A stretch of DNA of 10,107 bases, taken from assembly GCA_001829505.1 (NCBI GenBank), contig MIBK01000204.1, positions 1 through 10,107 of the forward strand, read 5' to 3'. The translations under genes were made by a program, and so were the position numbers. The DNA is from Spirochaetes bacterium RBG_16_67_19 (GTDB lineage Bacteria; Spirochaetota; Spirochaetia; SZUA-6; DRHE01). Each line of letters starts with the position of its first letter. The stretch's first letter is position 1. This document shows positions 1 through 6,367 of the stretch, in pieces. The notes beneath the pieces were generated by a model. It was not told the origin of the DNA and ran no database searches. It was given only the letters and a program-made list of their open reading frames with translations.

Positions 1-374
1 GTCCGCCGCAGGTCGCCGCGAGGGGTGCGCCAGGTGACGGTGCGGTGCTTCCCCTCGGTAGCCACGAGCTTCTCCACGCCGCCGGAGTAGCTCTCCTCGA
101 ACCAGTCGTACATATGGGCCGGAAGGCCCCAGCCGAACTCCTTGTAGAAGCCCGCGAAGGTGAGCCGCCCGAGGCGGCCCAGGCGGCCGGAAAGCAGGCT
201 GGGCCTGTCGTGCAGTGGGCTGTCCTCCGGTATGTACTGCCCGGGGAAGTAGGGCTGCTCCGCGCCGACCCCCAGGCGCGTGGCCTGGTACCAGGTGGTG
301 ATGTCGGGAAAAAAGGGAGCCCGCTGCACGGGCTCCCCCTTCAAAACACGGAAGAAGTGTTCGCGCTGGGTCAT
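1..374 (-). CDS. URO-D superfamily protein (uroporphyrinogen decarboxylase-like / corrinoid methyltransferase-like), partial, C-terminus off the left edge
   Basis: Reading leftward from the ATG at 374-372 gives 124 open codons to the window edge. The protein begins MTQREHFFRVLKGEPVQRAP and continues with FFPDI. This R-E-x-F-x-x-V-L-x-G-E-P-V-x-R-x-P-F-F pattern is typical of the N-terminus of URO-D-superfamily proteins outside heme synthesis, which include corrinoid- and CoM-linked methyltransferases. The segment ends in TPRGDLRR, resembling the 'TP.G.L' strand seen at this depth in the family. Known members run about 330-400 residues, so roughly a third is visible and the catalytic or zinc-binding part is outside. 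The start overlaps the stop of the dehydrogenase gene by 4 nt (ATGA) and has no clear Shine-Dalgarno, so translation is probably coupled. True heme-pathway HemE is unlikely given the catabolic neighbours. The reaction is not known. A terminator-like hairpin lies within the first 22 codons. Confidence 0.8.
   Translation of the reverse strand, partial: MTQREHFFRVLKGEPVQRAPFFPDITTWYQATRLGVGAEQPYFPGQYIPEDSPLHDRPSLLSGRLGRLGRLTFAGFYKEFGWGLPAHMYDWFEESYSGGVEKLVATEGKHRTVTWRTPRGDLRR
309..337 (-). terminator. Terminator-like hairpin inside the start of the URO-D-like gene
   Basis: On the minus strand GGGAGCCCG (337-329) pairs perfectly with CGGGCTCCC (323-315) around a 5-nt loop TGCAG, followed at once by T6 (314-309). 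This is the form of a rho-independent terminator for leftward transcription, but it lies about 38-66 nt into an open coding sequence (codons for EPVQRAPFF). It may attenuate expression of the third gene relative to the first two. It may also be an accident of encoding the family motif. The extra upstream Gs and As could pair with part of the T-run. Confidence 0.4.
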
Positions 375-1447
375 GCCAAGCGAATGGTTTTTCCGGTGCG
401 GTAGGATTCCACCGCCGCGAAGCAGATCTTCAGGCTGTTCACCGCGTCGGCCACGTGGTCGGTCAGGTCGGTACCCTCGGTGATGGCCTTGTAGAGCACT
501 TCCTGCTCCCGCTTGCACAGCTCGTTGTGGTCCGGGACGTCCTCCAGGCGGATGACCTGGTCCTTCTTGGCCGCATAGCCGGTGTTGTCCGCCTCGGCAG
601 AATGGACGATGATCCCGTCGACCTCCGCGTGCCGGGAGACGTCCGAGGGGTCCACATTGGTGGTGTCCTTGTCGATGCTCACGCAGCCCTTGGGGCCGAT
701 TACGTCCTTCACGAAATAGGCGGACTTGCTCATCATCGGTCCCCAGCCCACCTCATACCAGCCTACCGAGTCGTCCTCGAACACCACCTGCAGCATGCCA
801 TAATTGTGCTTGTCCGCGTCGACCTCGCCGGACACCCGCGCCGCCATGCCCTGCACGAGCCTGGGCTTGGCCCGGGTCATCTGGCACATGGCGTCAACAT
901 AGTGCACGCCGCAGTCCACCAGCGGGGGCATGTTGGCGATGAAGGTCTTGTGCAGGGCCCATTCCTTGCCGAAGCTCTGCTGGTTCAGGTTCATGCGCAT
1001 GATCAGCGGCTTGCCGAGGGCGCGCGTGAGCTCAATGAACTTCATCCAAGCCGGGTGCACGCGCAGGATGTAGCCGATGACCAGCTTGCGCTTGGTTTCC
1101 AGGAACGCCCGCTGGACCTCCTCGGCCTCGGCTACCGTCTTGGCGATGGGCTTTTCCATGAAGACGTGGCAGCCCTGCCGCATGGCGTGGGTCGAGAAGG
1201 CGGCATGAGTGTCCACGTAGGTGTTGATGGACACCACCTCCGGTTTTACTTCCTTTATTGCTCGGTAATAGTCGGTGTAGACCGGGGCCTCGACCTTCAG
1301 TTCCTTGGCCAGTTTCTTGGCCCGTTCCACGTTCTTGGCCACCACGAAGCCGGCGATCTGGTAGCCCGGCAGCGCTGCATAGCCGCGGGCGTGCGACCCG
1401 CCCATGTCCCCAATACCCACCACCAAAGTCTTGAATACCGGTTTCAT
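371..1447 (-). CDS. Gfo/Idh/MocA family NAD(P)-dependent oxidoreductase
   Basis: A 358-residue protein of normal family length. The N-terminal Rossmann fold carries G11-x-G13-x-x-G16 (VVGIGDMGGSHA). The family's E98-K99-P100 signature follows in HVFMEKPIAKT. The C-terminal alpha/beta domain holds the D178-C-G180-V-H182 motif (PPLVDCGVHYVD), normally part of the substrate site, and a GPKG turn near 251-254. Family members are cytoplasmic and oxidise or reduce sugars, inositols or sugar derivatives with NAD(P); the exact substrate cannot be read from sequence. The ATG at 1447 is preceded by a strong ribosome-binding site, and the stop overlaps the start of the URO-D-like gene by 4 nt. It is the middle gene of the leftward operon, 17 bp after the flavoenzyme stop codon. 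The two enzymes may act on one pathway intermediate, which is inference. Confidence 0.93.
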   Translation of the reverse strand: MKPVFKTLVVGIGDMGGSHARGYAALPGYQIAGFVVAKNVERAKKLAKELKVEAPVYTDYYRAIKEVKPEVVSINTYVDTHAAFSTHAMRQGCHVFMEKPIAKTVAEAEEVQRAFLETKRKLVIGYILRVHPAWMKFIELTRALGKPLIMRMNLNQQSFGKEWALHKTFIANMPPLVDCGVHYVDAMCQMTRAKPRLVQGMAARVSGEVDADKHNYGMLQVVFEDDSVGWYEVGWGPMMSKSAYFVKDVIGPKGCVSIDKDTTNVDPSDVSRHAEVDGIIVHSAEADNTGYAAKKDQVIRLEDVPDHNELCKREQEVLYKAITEGTDLTDHVADAVNSLKICFAAVESYRTGKTIRLA

Positions 1448-1452
1448 TGCTC

Positions 1453-1462
1453 GCCTCCTCCT
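1453..1462 (-). promoter_or_regulatory. Strong ribosome-binding site of the Gfo/Idh/MocA gene
   Basis: On the minus strand the 17-bp spacer between the flavoenzyme stop (1465) and the ATG at 1447 contains AGGAGGAGGC, a full Shine-Dalgarno match at a suitable distance. It fixes the start codon and suggests the dehydrogenase is translated efficiently and independently. Confidence 0.8.
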
Positions 1463-1464
1463 GA

Positions 1465-3588
1465 TTATCTGGTGAGCTGCCCCAACACGTCGGCGGGCAG
1501 TCCGTCGATCAAGGCCTGATTCGGATTGAAAAGCATCTCAGCGTCGATGCTCATTCCCGCGGCAGCTCCTTCGCGCACCGCGGCGTGCAGGTTGCGCGGC
1601 GCTACCGAATCCCCGATGTTCGTCACCGGCAGGCCCGCGGCCCGCATCTGCTCCAACAGCTCGATGTTGGGCCGGGTCCAGCAGGTGACGATGGAGTCGT
1701 AGGCCAGGGTCTTCTTCCTGAAGTCCCGGTCCACCAGGACCAGCTCCTTTTCGCCGATCTCCTCGATATGGCAGCCTTGATGCACGGTGACCGGGTACTT
1801 GTAGGGCTTGGAGGTCAGGGCCTCGGCCTCGGTCTGGCGGAAGCGCTTCCAGGCCACGTACATATGGACGACCTCCACCGCGGAGGCGAACTCCTTGCGG
1901 TCCGTCACGATCAGGACCTCCTTGCCGATGGAGGCCAGGTAGGTGGCCGTGTCCACCGCCGCATAGTGGTCGCCCCACACCACGACCCGGGTTCCCTCCA
2001 GCTTGCGCGGCTTGCGGCCGTCCTTGGGGTGGAACTCGCAGCTCACCCTGGGGCAGGCGATGGCCTCCTCGAAGGGGACCACCTTCTCCTTCAGGCCGCG
2101 CACCTCCGGCACATAGGAGGCGGCCCCCGTGGCGTTCACCACGAGCTGGAAGTCCCGCAGCTCGGCGACGGTCGGGGCCTGGCGCAACCTTACCTCGACG
2201 CCCAGATCCGCGATCTGGTAGCGCAGCCAGTCCGCGTACCACTTCATTTTCTCGTCCTTGCCGGGGGCCAGGCAGCAGCCCAGGATGGCTCCGCCCAGCT
2301 CGGCGGTCTTTTCGAAAATGGTGACCTGGTGCCCGCGCTCCGTGGCCACGCGCGCCGCCTCCATGCCGCCGGGGCCTCCGCCGACCACCGCCACCCGCAG
2401 CGGGCGCTCGGCCTTCCCCTTGATGGCCAGCGCCTCGTTACCACAGGAAGGATTGATCGCGCAGGCGATTTCCTTCTTGGCCATCATGGATTCCTGCCAG
2501 CAGCCCGTCAGGCAGGAAATGCACCTGCGAATCGCCCGCGTTTTTCCCTGCCTGGCCTTGAGCGGCCAGTAGGGATCAGCCAGGATCTGGCGGGCCAGCC
2601 CCACCATATCGGTTCTGCCCTCGGCCAGGGCCTGTTCGCAGAACTCGGGATTGCGCAGGGAGTGGCTGTTGATCACCGGGATCTTGACTGCCTTCTTCAC
2701 GGCTTCGGAAGCGTACAGCGTCCAGCCCTCGGGGTACTGCATGGGATCGAAGCCGGCCCCGGGGCTCTCCTGGATACACTGGCTCAAGTCCAGTGCGGCC
2801 ACCCCGGCGTTCTCGAAGGCCTTGGCCACTTCGACCGACTCGGCCAGCTCCCGCCCGCCGGGCACCCACTCGTCGGCCGAGTAGCGGATGATGACCGGGA
2901 AGTCCGGGCCGCATTTCTTCCGGATTGAGGAGACGATGGCCAGGGGGAAGCGCAGCCGGTTTTCGAAGCCGCCTCCGAAGCGGTCGATGCGCTTGTTGAG
3001 GTAGGGGCTCATGAACTGGGAGAGCAGGTAGCCGTGCGCGGCGTGCAGCTCCACGGCGTCGAAGCCGGCCTGCATCACCCGCCAGGCCGCCTCGCCGAAC
3101 TCCTCCACGATCTGGATGACCTCGTCGGTGGTGAGGACGTGGACAGTCTTCACCTTCTCGTCGGCGTAGGCGTAGACGATGTCGCGGCTTTGGGACCAGG
3201 GCAGGCTGTGGGCCGCGTCGTTGGAGGCGATTTTCCCGTCGCGCGGCAGGGCGGCCTGGCGCCCCGCGTGCTGCAGCTGGACTGCGCATTTCGCGCCATA
3301 GCGGTGCATCGAGGCGGCCAGGCGGGCGAAGCCGGGGATGCAGCTGTCGTCGTCGATGACCAGGTTGGTGACCGTGGAGCGGTTGGTCTTCCCGTTCGGG
3401 GAGGTCGCCCCCACCACGATGAGACCGGTCCCGCCCTTGGCCACCTCCTCGTGGTGGTGGATGTCCCGGCTGCTCACCGAGCCGTCTCGGTGCGACGAGC
3501 TGATGTCGGTCGGCACGTGGCAGATCCGGTTGGCGACCACGACCGGACCGATGCGGATCGGCTCGAAGAGATGCTTGAAATTGTTCAT
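1465..3588 (-). CDS. NADH:flavin oxidoreductase, 2,4-dienoyl-CoA reductase / trimethylamine-dehydrogenase-like (OYE barrel + 4Fe-4S + FAD domain)
   Basis: A 707-residue multidomain flavoenzyme. Residues 1 to about 340 form the FMN-binding Old Yellow Enzyme TIM barrel (LFEPIRIGPVVVANRI; H182-A-A-H185-G-Y187-L; FGGGFENRLRFP). A cysteine cluster C356-x2-C359-x3-C363-x12-C376 matches the 4Fe-4S site of FadH and related enzymes. Residues from about 398 form an FAD Rossmann domain with G403-x-G405-x-x-G408 and an acidic E426. The second nucleotide-binding segment (about 534-560, VVVWGDHYAAVDTATYL) lacks the usual GxGxxG, as in trimethylamine dehydrogenase, where this site holds ADP. The cysteine that covalently binds FMN in that enzyme is not seen: the corresponding stretch reads HVPTDI. 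Length fits FadH/TMADH-type enzymes (about 670-730). It is the first gene of the leftward operon. Substrate is unknown: enoyl/enone reduction or oxidative amine or ether cleavage are family options. Confidence 0.92.
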   Translation of the reverse strand: MNNFKHLFEPIRIGPVVVANRICHVPTDISSSHRDGSVSSRDIHHHEEVAKGGTGLIVVGATSPNGKTNRSTVTNLVIDDDSCIPGFARLAASMHRYGAKCAVQLQHAGRQAALPRDGKIASNDAAHSLPWSQSRDIVYAYADEKVKTVHVLTTDEVIQIVEEFGEAAWRVMQAGFDAVELHAAHGYLLSQFMSPYLNKRIDRFGGGFENRLRFPLAIVSSIRKKCGPDFPVIIRYSADEWVPGGRELAESVEVAKAFENAGVAALDLSQCIQESPGAGFDPMQYPEGWTLYASEAVKKAVKIPVINSHSLRNPEFCEQALAEGRTDMVGLARQILADPYWPLKARQGKTRAIRRCISCLTGCWQESMMAKKEIACAINPSCGNEALAIKGKAERPLRVAVVGGGPGGMEAARVATERGHQVTIFEKTAELGGAILGCCLAPGKDEKMKWYADWLRYQIADLGVEVRLRQAPTVAELRDFQLVVNATGAASYVPEVRGLKEKVVPFEEAIACPRVSCEFHPKDGRKPRKLEGTRVVVWGDHYAAVDTATYLASIGKEVLIVTDRKEFASAVEVVHMYVAWKRFRQTEAEALTSKPYKYPVTVHQGCHIEEIGEKELVLVDRDFRKKTLAYDSIVTCWTRPNIELLEQMRAAGLPVTNIGDSVAPRNLHAAVREGAAAGMSIDAEMLFNPNQALIDGLPADVLGQLTR

Positions 3589-3598
3589 GAGAAGGGAA

Positions 3599-3609
3599 TC
3601 TCCTTTCCT
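3599..3609 (-). promoter_or_regulatory. Ribosome-binding site of the flavoenzyme gene
   Basis: Minus-strand AGGAAAGGAGA lies upstream of the ATG at 3588-3586. The GGAG core is about 11 nt from the start, slightly long but acceptable. It supports this ATG; the protein from here begins MNNFKHLFEPIRIG, a typical OYE-family N-terminus. Confidence 0.55.
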
Positions 3610-3621
3610 GTACGTCGCGCT

Positions 3622-3650
3622 ACTGTATCACGGAAACCGGCGAGGTGCAA
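3622..3650 (-). promoter_or_regulatory. Candidate promoter of the leftward operon
   Basis: On the minus strand TTGCAC (3650-3645) and TACAGT (3627-3622) are separated by exactly 17 bp. TACAGT matches the sigma-70 -10 at 4 of 6 positions; TTGCAC is a weak -35 (3 of 6). Transcription would start near 3615, giving a leader of about 27 nt that includes the ribosome-binding site. Its -35 is only 7 bp from the -35 of the rightward promoter. Confidence 0.35.
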
Positions 3651-3655
3651 AAGAA

Positions 3656-3666
3656 ACTTGACAAGT
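3656..3666. promoter_or_regulatory. Possible operator: palindrome over the rightward -35, flanked by GTGCAA repeats
   Basis: ACTTGACAAGT is a perfect 5+1+5 palindrome that contains the rightward -35 hexamer. GTGCAA occurs at 3645-3650 and again at 3665-3670, a 20-bp (about two helical turn) direct repeat bracketing it. The arrangement suits a regulator that controls both divergent promoters, but no regulator gene lies in the window. Confidence 0.3.
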
Positions 3667-3686
3667 GCAATGAGCTATCGTAAGAT
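3658..3686 (+). promoter_or_regulatory. Sigma-70-type promoter of the transport operon
   Basis: A consensus TTGACA (3658-3663) is followed after 17 bp by TAAGAT (3681-3686), which matches TATAAT at 4 of 6 positions including the key second A and last T. Transcription would begin near 3693, leaving a leader of about 67 nt before the binding-protein ATG at 3760. Confidence 0.7.
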
Positions 3687-3709
3687 GCTGGGCAGCCAAG
3701 ACGGCGGAA

Positions 3710-3728
3710 GCGGTCAAACCGTGACCGC
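3710..3728 (+). repeat. Inverted repeat in the leader of the transport operon
   Basis: GCGGTCA (3710-3716) and TGACCGC (3722-3728) form a perfect 7-bp inverted repeat with a 5-nt centre. It lies just downstream of the predicted transcription start. It could be an operator half-site pair for a dimeric repressor or a leader RNA hairpin. No T-run follows, so it is not a terminator. Confidence 0.4.
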
Positions 3729-3744
3729 CGCGAATAAAATACCC

Positions 3745-3753
3745 AAAAGGGGG
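3745..3753 (+). promoter_or_regulatory. Ribosome-binding site of the binding-protein gene
   Basis: AAAAGGGGG ends 6 nt before the ATG at 3760-3762. It selects this ATG over in-frame upstream codons, which lie in the opposite-strand flavoenzyme gene or upstream of the promoter. The protein from here starts with a textbook signal peptide. Confidence 0.65.
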
Positions 3754-3759
3754 TCTGTA

Positions 3760-4770
3760 ATGAAGAAGAGGAATCTGCTGATTCTGGCAGTGTTCCTGGC
3801 CCTCGCCGTGCTGGCGGGGCCTGTTTTTGCTAAGGGACTCACCATCGGCGTGGTCATGCCCTATGAAGGCGGCTGGTTCACCGCGTTCCACGCGGGCTAC
3901 GAGCTGGTGGCCACGAGCCAGGGCGACAAGATCGTCTGGGCGTACCACAACTACAAGGCGGAAAACGAGGCCAAGGCGGTGGAGAACCTGCTGGCCCGCG
4001 GCGTGGACGCCATCAACGTCACCGCGGTCAGCCCCGAGAGCGCCGAATACTCCTGCCGGCTGGCCAACGAAGCCAAGGTGCCCATCCAGATCACCGAGAG
4101 CGGCATCGCCGAGGGCAAGGGCAAGCCCTTCGCCGACGTGGACTTCAACTGGTTCGACGTGTACCGCAGCGTGGCCCAGGGCCTGCGCAAGGACGTCAAG
4201 GGAGACATGTCCGTGGTGTGGCTGCAGGGCTTCCTGGGAACCCCGCCCGTTATTCAGGGCATCCAGGGTTTCAAGGACGAGATCACCAAGGTCAAGGGCA
4301 TCAAGCTGGCCACCGACGTGCAGGACGGCCAGTACGCCACCGCCCCCTCCCTGAACATCATGAAGACCCTGGTCCAGTCCGGGCTGAAGTTCAACGTGGC
4401 CATCGGCGCCTGCCAGGAGATCACTGACGGCATCATCCAGGCCCTGCGCGAAGAGAACGTTCCCCGCAAGAGCGTGACCGTCGTTTCGGTAAACGGCGGC
4501 CCGATCGACATCAAGAACTTCAACGAAGGCACCCTGGACTACTGCCTGAGCCTGTCCCCGGGGCTGCACGGGATGATCTGCGCCGGCAACCTGCTGGCCT
4601 ACATGAACAAGCAGACCTACCAGAAGAAGAGCTATTCGCCCATCATCTGGGTCAACGCCAAGGACTGGCCGCAGAAGCTCATTCCCTGGGACGTGGACGC
4701 CAAGTGGATGCCGGTGGTCAACGAGTTCGTGAAGACCGGCAAGTACAAGCCGGAACTGAAGGCCAAGTAA
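3760..4770 (+). CDS. Periplasmic sugar-binding protein of a ribose-class (CUT2) ABC importer
   Basis: A 336-residue secreted protein. Residues 1-24 are a Sec signal peptide: KKR charged start, hydrophobic core LLILAVFLALAVLAG, and a likely signal peptidase I cut after PVFA. No lipobox cysteine is present. The mature protein begins KGLTIGVVMPYEGGWFTAF, the first strand and loop of a type I (RbsB-like, Peripla_BP_4) fold; W39/F40 may stack on a sugar ring. ENLLARGVDAINVTAVSP (about 75-92) is the family's 'region that encodes the second strand and loop'. The hinge-side stretch GACQEITDGIIQAL (216-229) takes the place of the usual 'ND.MA.GA..AL', so the ligand may differ from ribose. It is the first gene of the rightward operon and is followed by a terminator, which would favour a high ratio of binding protein to membrane parts. 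The ligand is unknown. Confidence 0.92.
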   Translation: MKKRNLLILAVFLALAVLAGPVFAKGLTIGVVMPYEGGWFTAFHAGYELVATSQGDKIVWAYHNYKAENEAKAVENLLARGVDAINVTAVSPESAEYSCRLANEAKVPIQITESGIAEGKGKPFADVDFNWFDVYRSVAQGLRKDVKGDMSVVWLQGFLGTPPVIQGIQGFKDEITKVKGIKLATDVQDGQYATAPSLNIMKTLVQSGLKFNVAIGACQEITDGIIQALREENVPRKSVTVVSVNGGPIDIKNFNEGTLDYCLSLSPGLHGMICAGNLLAYMNKQTYQKKSYSPIIWVNAKDWPQKLIPWDVDAKWMPVVNEFVKTGKYKPELKAK

Positions 4771-4787
4771 GCAGTTTCCCCGGTTTG

Positions 4788-4827
4788 GAGGGGTTCCGGG
4801 GGGCGATCCTCGGAACCCCTTTTCTTT
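4788..4827 (+). terminator. Intrinsic terminator after the binding-protein gene
   Basis: GGGGTTCCG (4790-4798) pairs perfectly with CGGAACCCC (4811-4819). An outer A-T pair and inner G-T/G-C pairs extend the stem to about 13 bp, with a 6-nt loop. TTTTCTTT (4820-4827) follows. The downstream ATPase gene has no obvious promoter of its own in the 26 bp after it, so this is probably a partial (read-through) terminator that lowers downstream expression. Confidence 0.85.
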
Positions 4828-4840
4828 ATCAGCGGCGGAA

Positions 4841-4846
4841 TAGGAG
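4841..4846 (+). promoter_or_regulatory. Ribosome-binding site that decides the ATPase GTG start
   Basis: TAGGAG lies 7 nt before GTG at 4854. The frame is open further upstream, but those codons overlap the binding-protein gene and the terminator hairpin, so this GTG is the supported start. Confidence 0.75.
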
Positions 4847-4853
4847 CACAAGC

Positions 4854-6362
4854 GTGGCGTCGGGCGAGGTTCTGGGGGCGATCAAGATCAGCAAGAGCTA
4901 CCCGGGGGTGCAGGCTCTGGAGAGCATCGATTTCGAATTGCGCGCTGGCGAGGTCCAGGCGCTGGTCGGACAGAACGGGGCTGGCAAGTCCACCTTCATC
5001 GAAATCATCTCCGGAGCGCTGCGTCCGGATTCGGGCCAGATCATGGTCGAAGGGCGGGCCTACCCCTACCTGGAGCCCTCCAAGTCCATCGAGCTGGGCA
5101 TCCAGACGGTCCACCAGGAGAACCAGTTGGTGGAAGAGCTTTCCGTGGCGGAGAACATCTACCTGTTCGACCTGCCGGGCAATCGCCTGGGACTGGTGAA
5201 TTATGCCCAATGCCAGAAAGCGGCCGGCGCGCTGCTCGCGGAGCTGGGCATCCAGGTTCCGGCCGGCCGCAAGATGACCCAGCTGACCTTCATCGAGAAG
5301 AAGCTGGTCAGCATCGCCAAGGCCTTTTCCCGCCAGGCCAAGGTGCTGATTCTCGATGAGCCCACCGCTTCGCTGGACGAGAAGGGCAAGAACGTGCTCT
5401 TCGACATCATCCGCCAGAACACCGGCAAAGGCCTGGGCGTGATCTATATCTCCCACAACCTCGGGGAAATCTTCGAGGTCTGTGACCGGGTGACCGTTTT
5501 CAAGGACGGGAAAAAGGTCGCCACCCACGCCGTGGCCGAGATCAGCATGAATACGGTCGTGCAGGAGATGATCGGGCGCACCACTTCCTCCCTGTACGCG
5601 CGGGAGGGCGGCAAGGCGGGGACCGCCGCCGGCGCGGCTCTGGAGGTTGAGGACTTCTCGCGGGAGGGGGTGGTGGACCACGTGTCCTTCGACGTGCGGC
5701 CCGGCGAGATCTTCGGGATCGGAGGCCTGGTCGGAGCCGGCCGCACCGAACTGGCCCGGATGATCTTCGGGCTGGATCCCAAGGACTCCGGCAGATTGCT
5801 GCTCCGCGGCAAGGATATCACCCCGGCCAGCCCGTTCGACGCCATCCAGAAGGGGATCGGCTACCTGACCGAGGATCGGAAAGACAGCGGCCTGATCCTG
5901 GGCCGGCCCATCTTCGAAAACGTGAGCCTGGCGCGCCTGGCCAAGAGCCTGCGCCTGCTGCTGGACCTGGGCCGGGAGCGCGGCGAGACCGGGGATATCT
6001 CGCGACAGCTGGACATCAAGACCCCGTCCCTGGAGCAGCGGGTCATCAATCTCAGCGGCGGAAATCAGCAGAAAGTGGTGCTGGCCAAGTGGCTGTTCGC
6101 CGGCTCGGAGGTGCTGATCTTCGACGAGCCGACGGTGGGAGTGGACGTGGGGGCCAAGTCGGAGATCTACCGGATGATGGAAAACCTGGCCAGGCAGGGC
6201 AAGGTGATCATCATGATCTCCTCGGACAATCCCGAACTGGTCGCGGTGTGCGACCGGGTGGGTATCATGCGGGACCGGAAGCTCGTGGTGGTTCTGGAAG
6301 GCGAGCAGATCAGCGAAGAGAACATCCTGCGCTATTCCATGGGCGTGGGCGAAAGGGACTAG
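4854..6362 (+). CDS. Ribose-class sugar ABC transporter ATP-binding protein (two fused ABC domains)
   Basis: A 502-residue protein (RbsA is about 501), starting at GTG. Domain 1 has Walker A GQNGAGKST (39-47), Q-loop Q89 (VHQEN), Walker B VLILDEP (164-170) and H-loop H201 (ISHNL). Its signature is degenerate, LTFIEKKLVSIAKA instead of LSGGQ. Domain 2 has the family-typical degenerate Walker A GLVGAGRTEL (no lysine), a good LSGGNQQ signature (400-406), Walker B VLIFDEP (420-426) and SSDNPEL in place of the H-loop. Thus only the site made of domain-1 Walker A and domain-2 signature looks fully catalytic, as in other CUT2 ATPases. It sits on the cytoplasmic face and powers import through the permeases encoded next. 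It lies 83 bp after the binding-protein gene, beyond the terminator, and 5 bp before the first permease. Confidence 0.95.
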   Translation: MASGEVLGAIKISKSYPGVQALESIDFELRAGEVQALVGQNGAGKSTFIEIISGALRPDSGQIMVEGRAYPYLEPSKSIELGIQTVHQENQLVEELSVAENIYLFDLPGNRLGLVNYAQCQKAAGALLAELGIQVPAGRKMTQLTFIEKKLVSIAKAFSRQAKVLILDEPTASLDEKGKNVLFDIIRQNTGKGLGVIYISHNLGEIFEVCDRVTVFKDGKKVATHAVAEISMNTVVQEMIGRTTSSLYAREGGKAGTAAGAALEVEDFSREGVVDHVSFDVRPGEIFGIGGLVGAGRTELARMIFGLDPKDSGRLLLRGKDITPASPFDAIQKGIGYLTEDRKDSGLILGRPIFENVSLARLAKSLRLLLDLGRERGETGDISRQLDIKTPSLEQRVINLSGGNQQKVVLAKWLFAGSEVLIFDEPTVGVDVGAKSEIYRMMENLARQGKVIIMISSDNPELVAVCDRVGIMRDRKLVVVLEGEQISEENILRYSMGVGERD

Positions 6363-6367
6363 CTGGC

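Noticed and set aside
455..1519. Long open frame on the plus strand opposite the Gfo/Idh/MocA gene
   Set aside because: It is a GC-rich antisense shadow: the composition is His/Val/Leu/Gly-rich with no recognisable domain, and the opposite strand encodes a clear conserved enzyme.
1585..2928. Long open frame on the plus strand opposite the flavoenzyme gene
   Set aside because: Same reason: no family motifs, and it lies fully inside a well-supported gene on the other strand.
3712..3740. TAAAAT at 3735-3740 as a -10 box
   Set aside because: It matches five of six positions, but there is no -35 at the right distance (GGTCAA) and the start would fall within the ribosome-binding site.
3741..3754. 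Hairpin ACCC-N6-GGGT that might hide the ribosome-binding site (RNA switch)
   Set aside because: Only 4 bp, too weak to matter alone, and no larger riboswitch-like fold is visible in the 67-nt leader.
3034..3759. Upstream extension of the binding-protein reading frame
   Set aside because: The frame is open but runs antisense through the flavoenzyme gene and across the promoter. The signal peptide and ribosome-binding site place the start at 3760.
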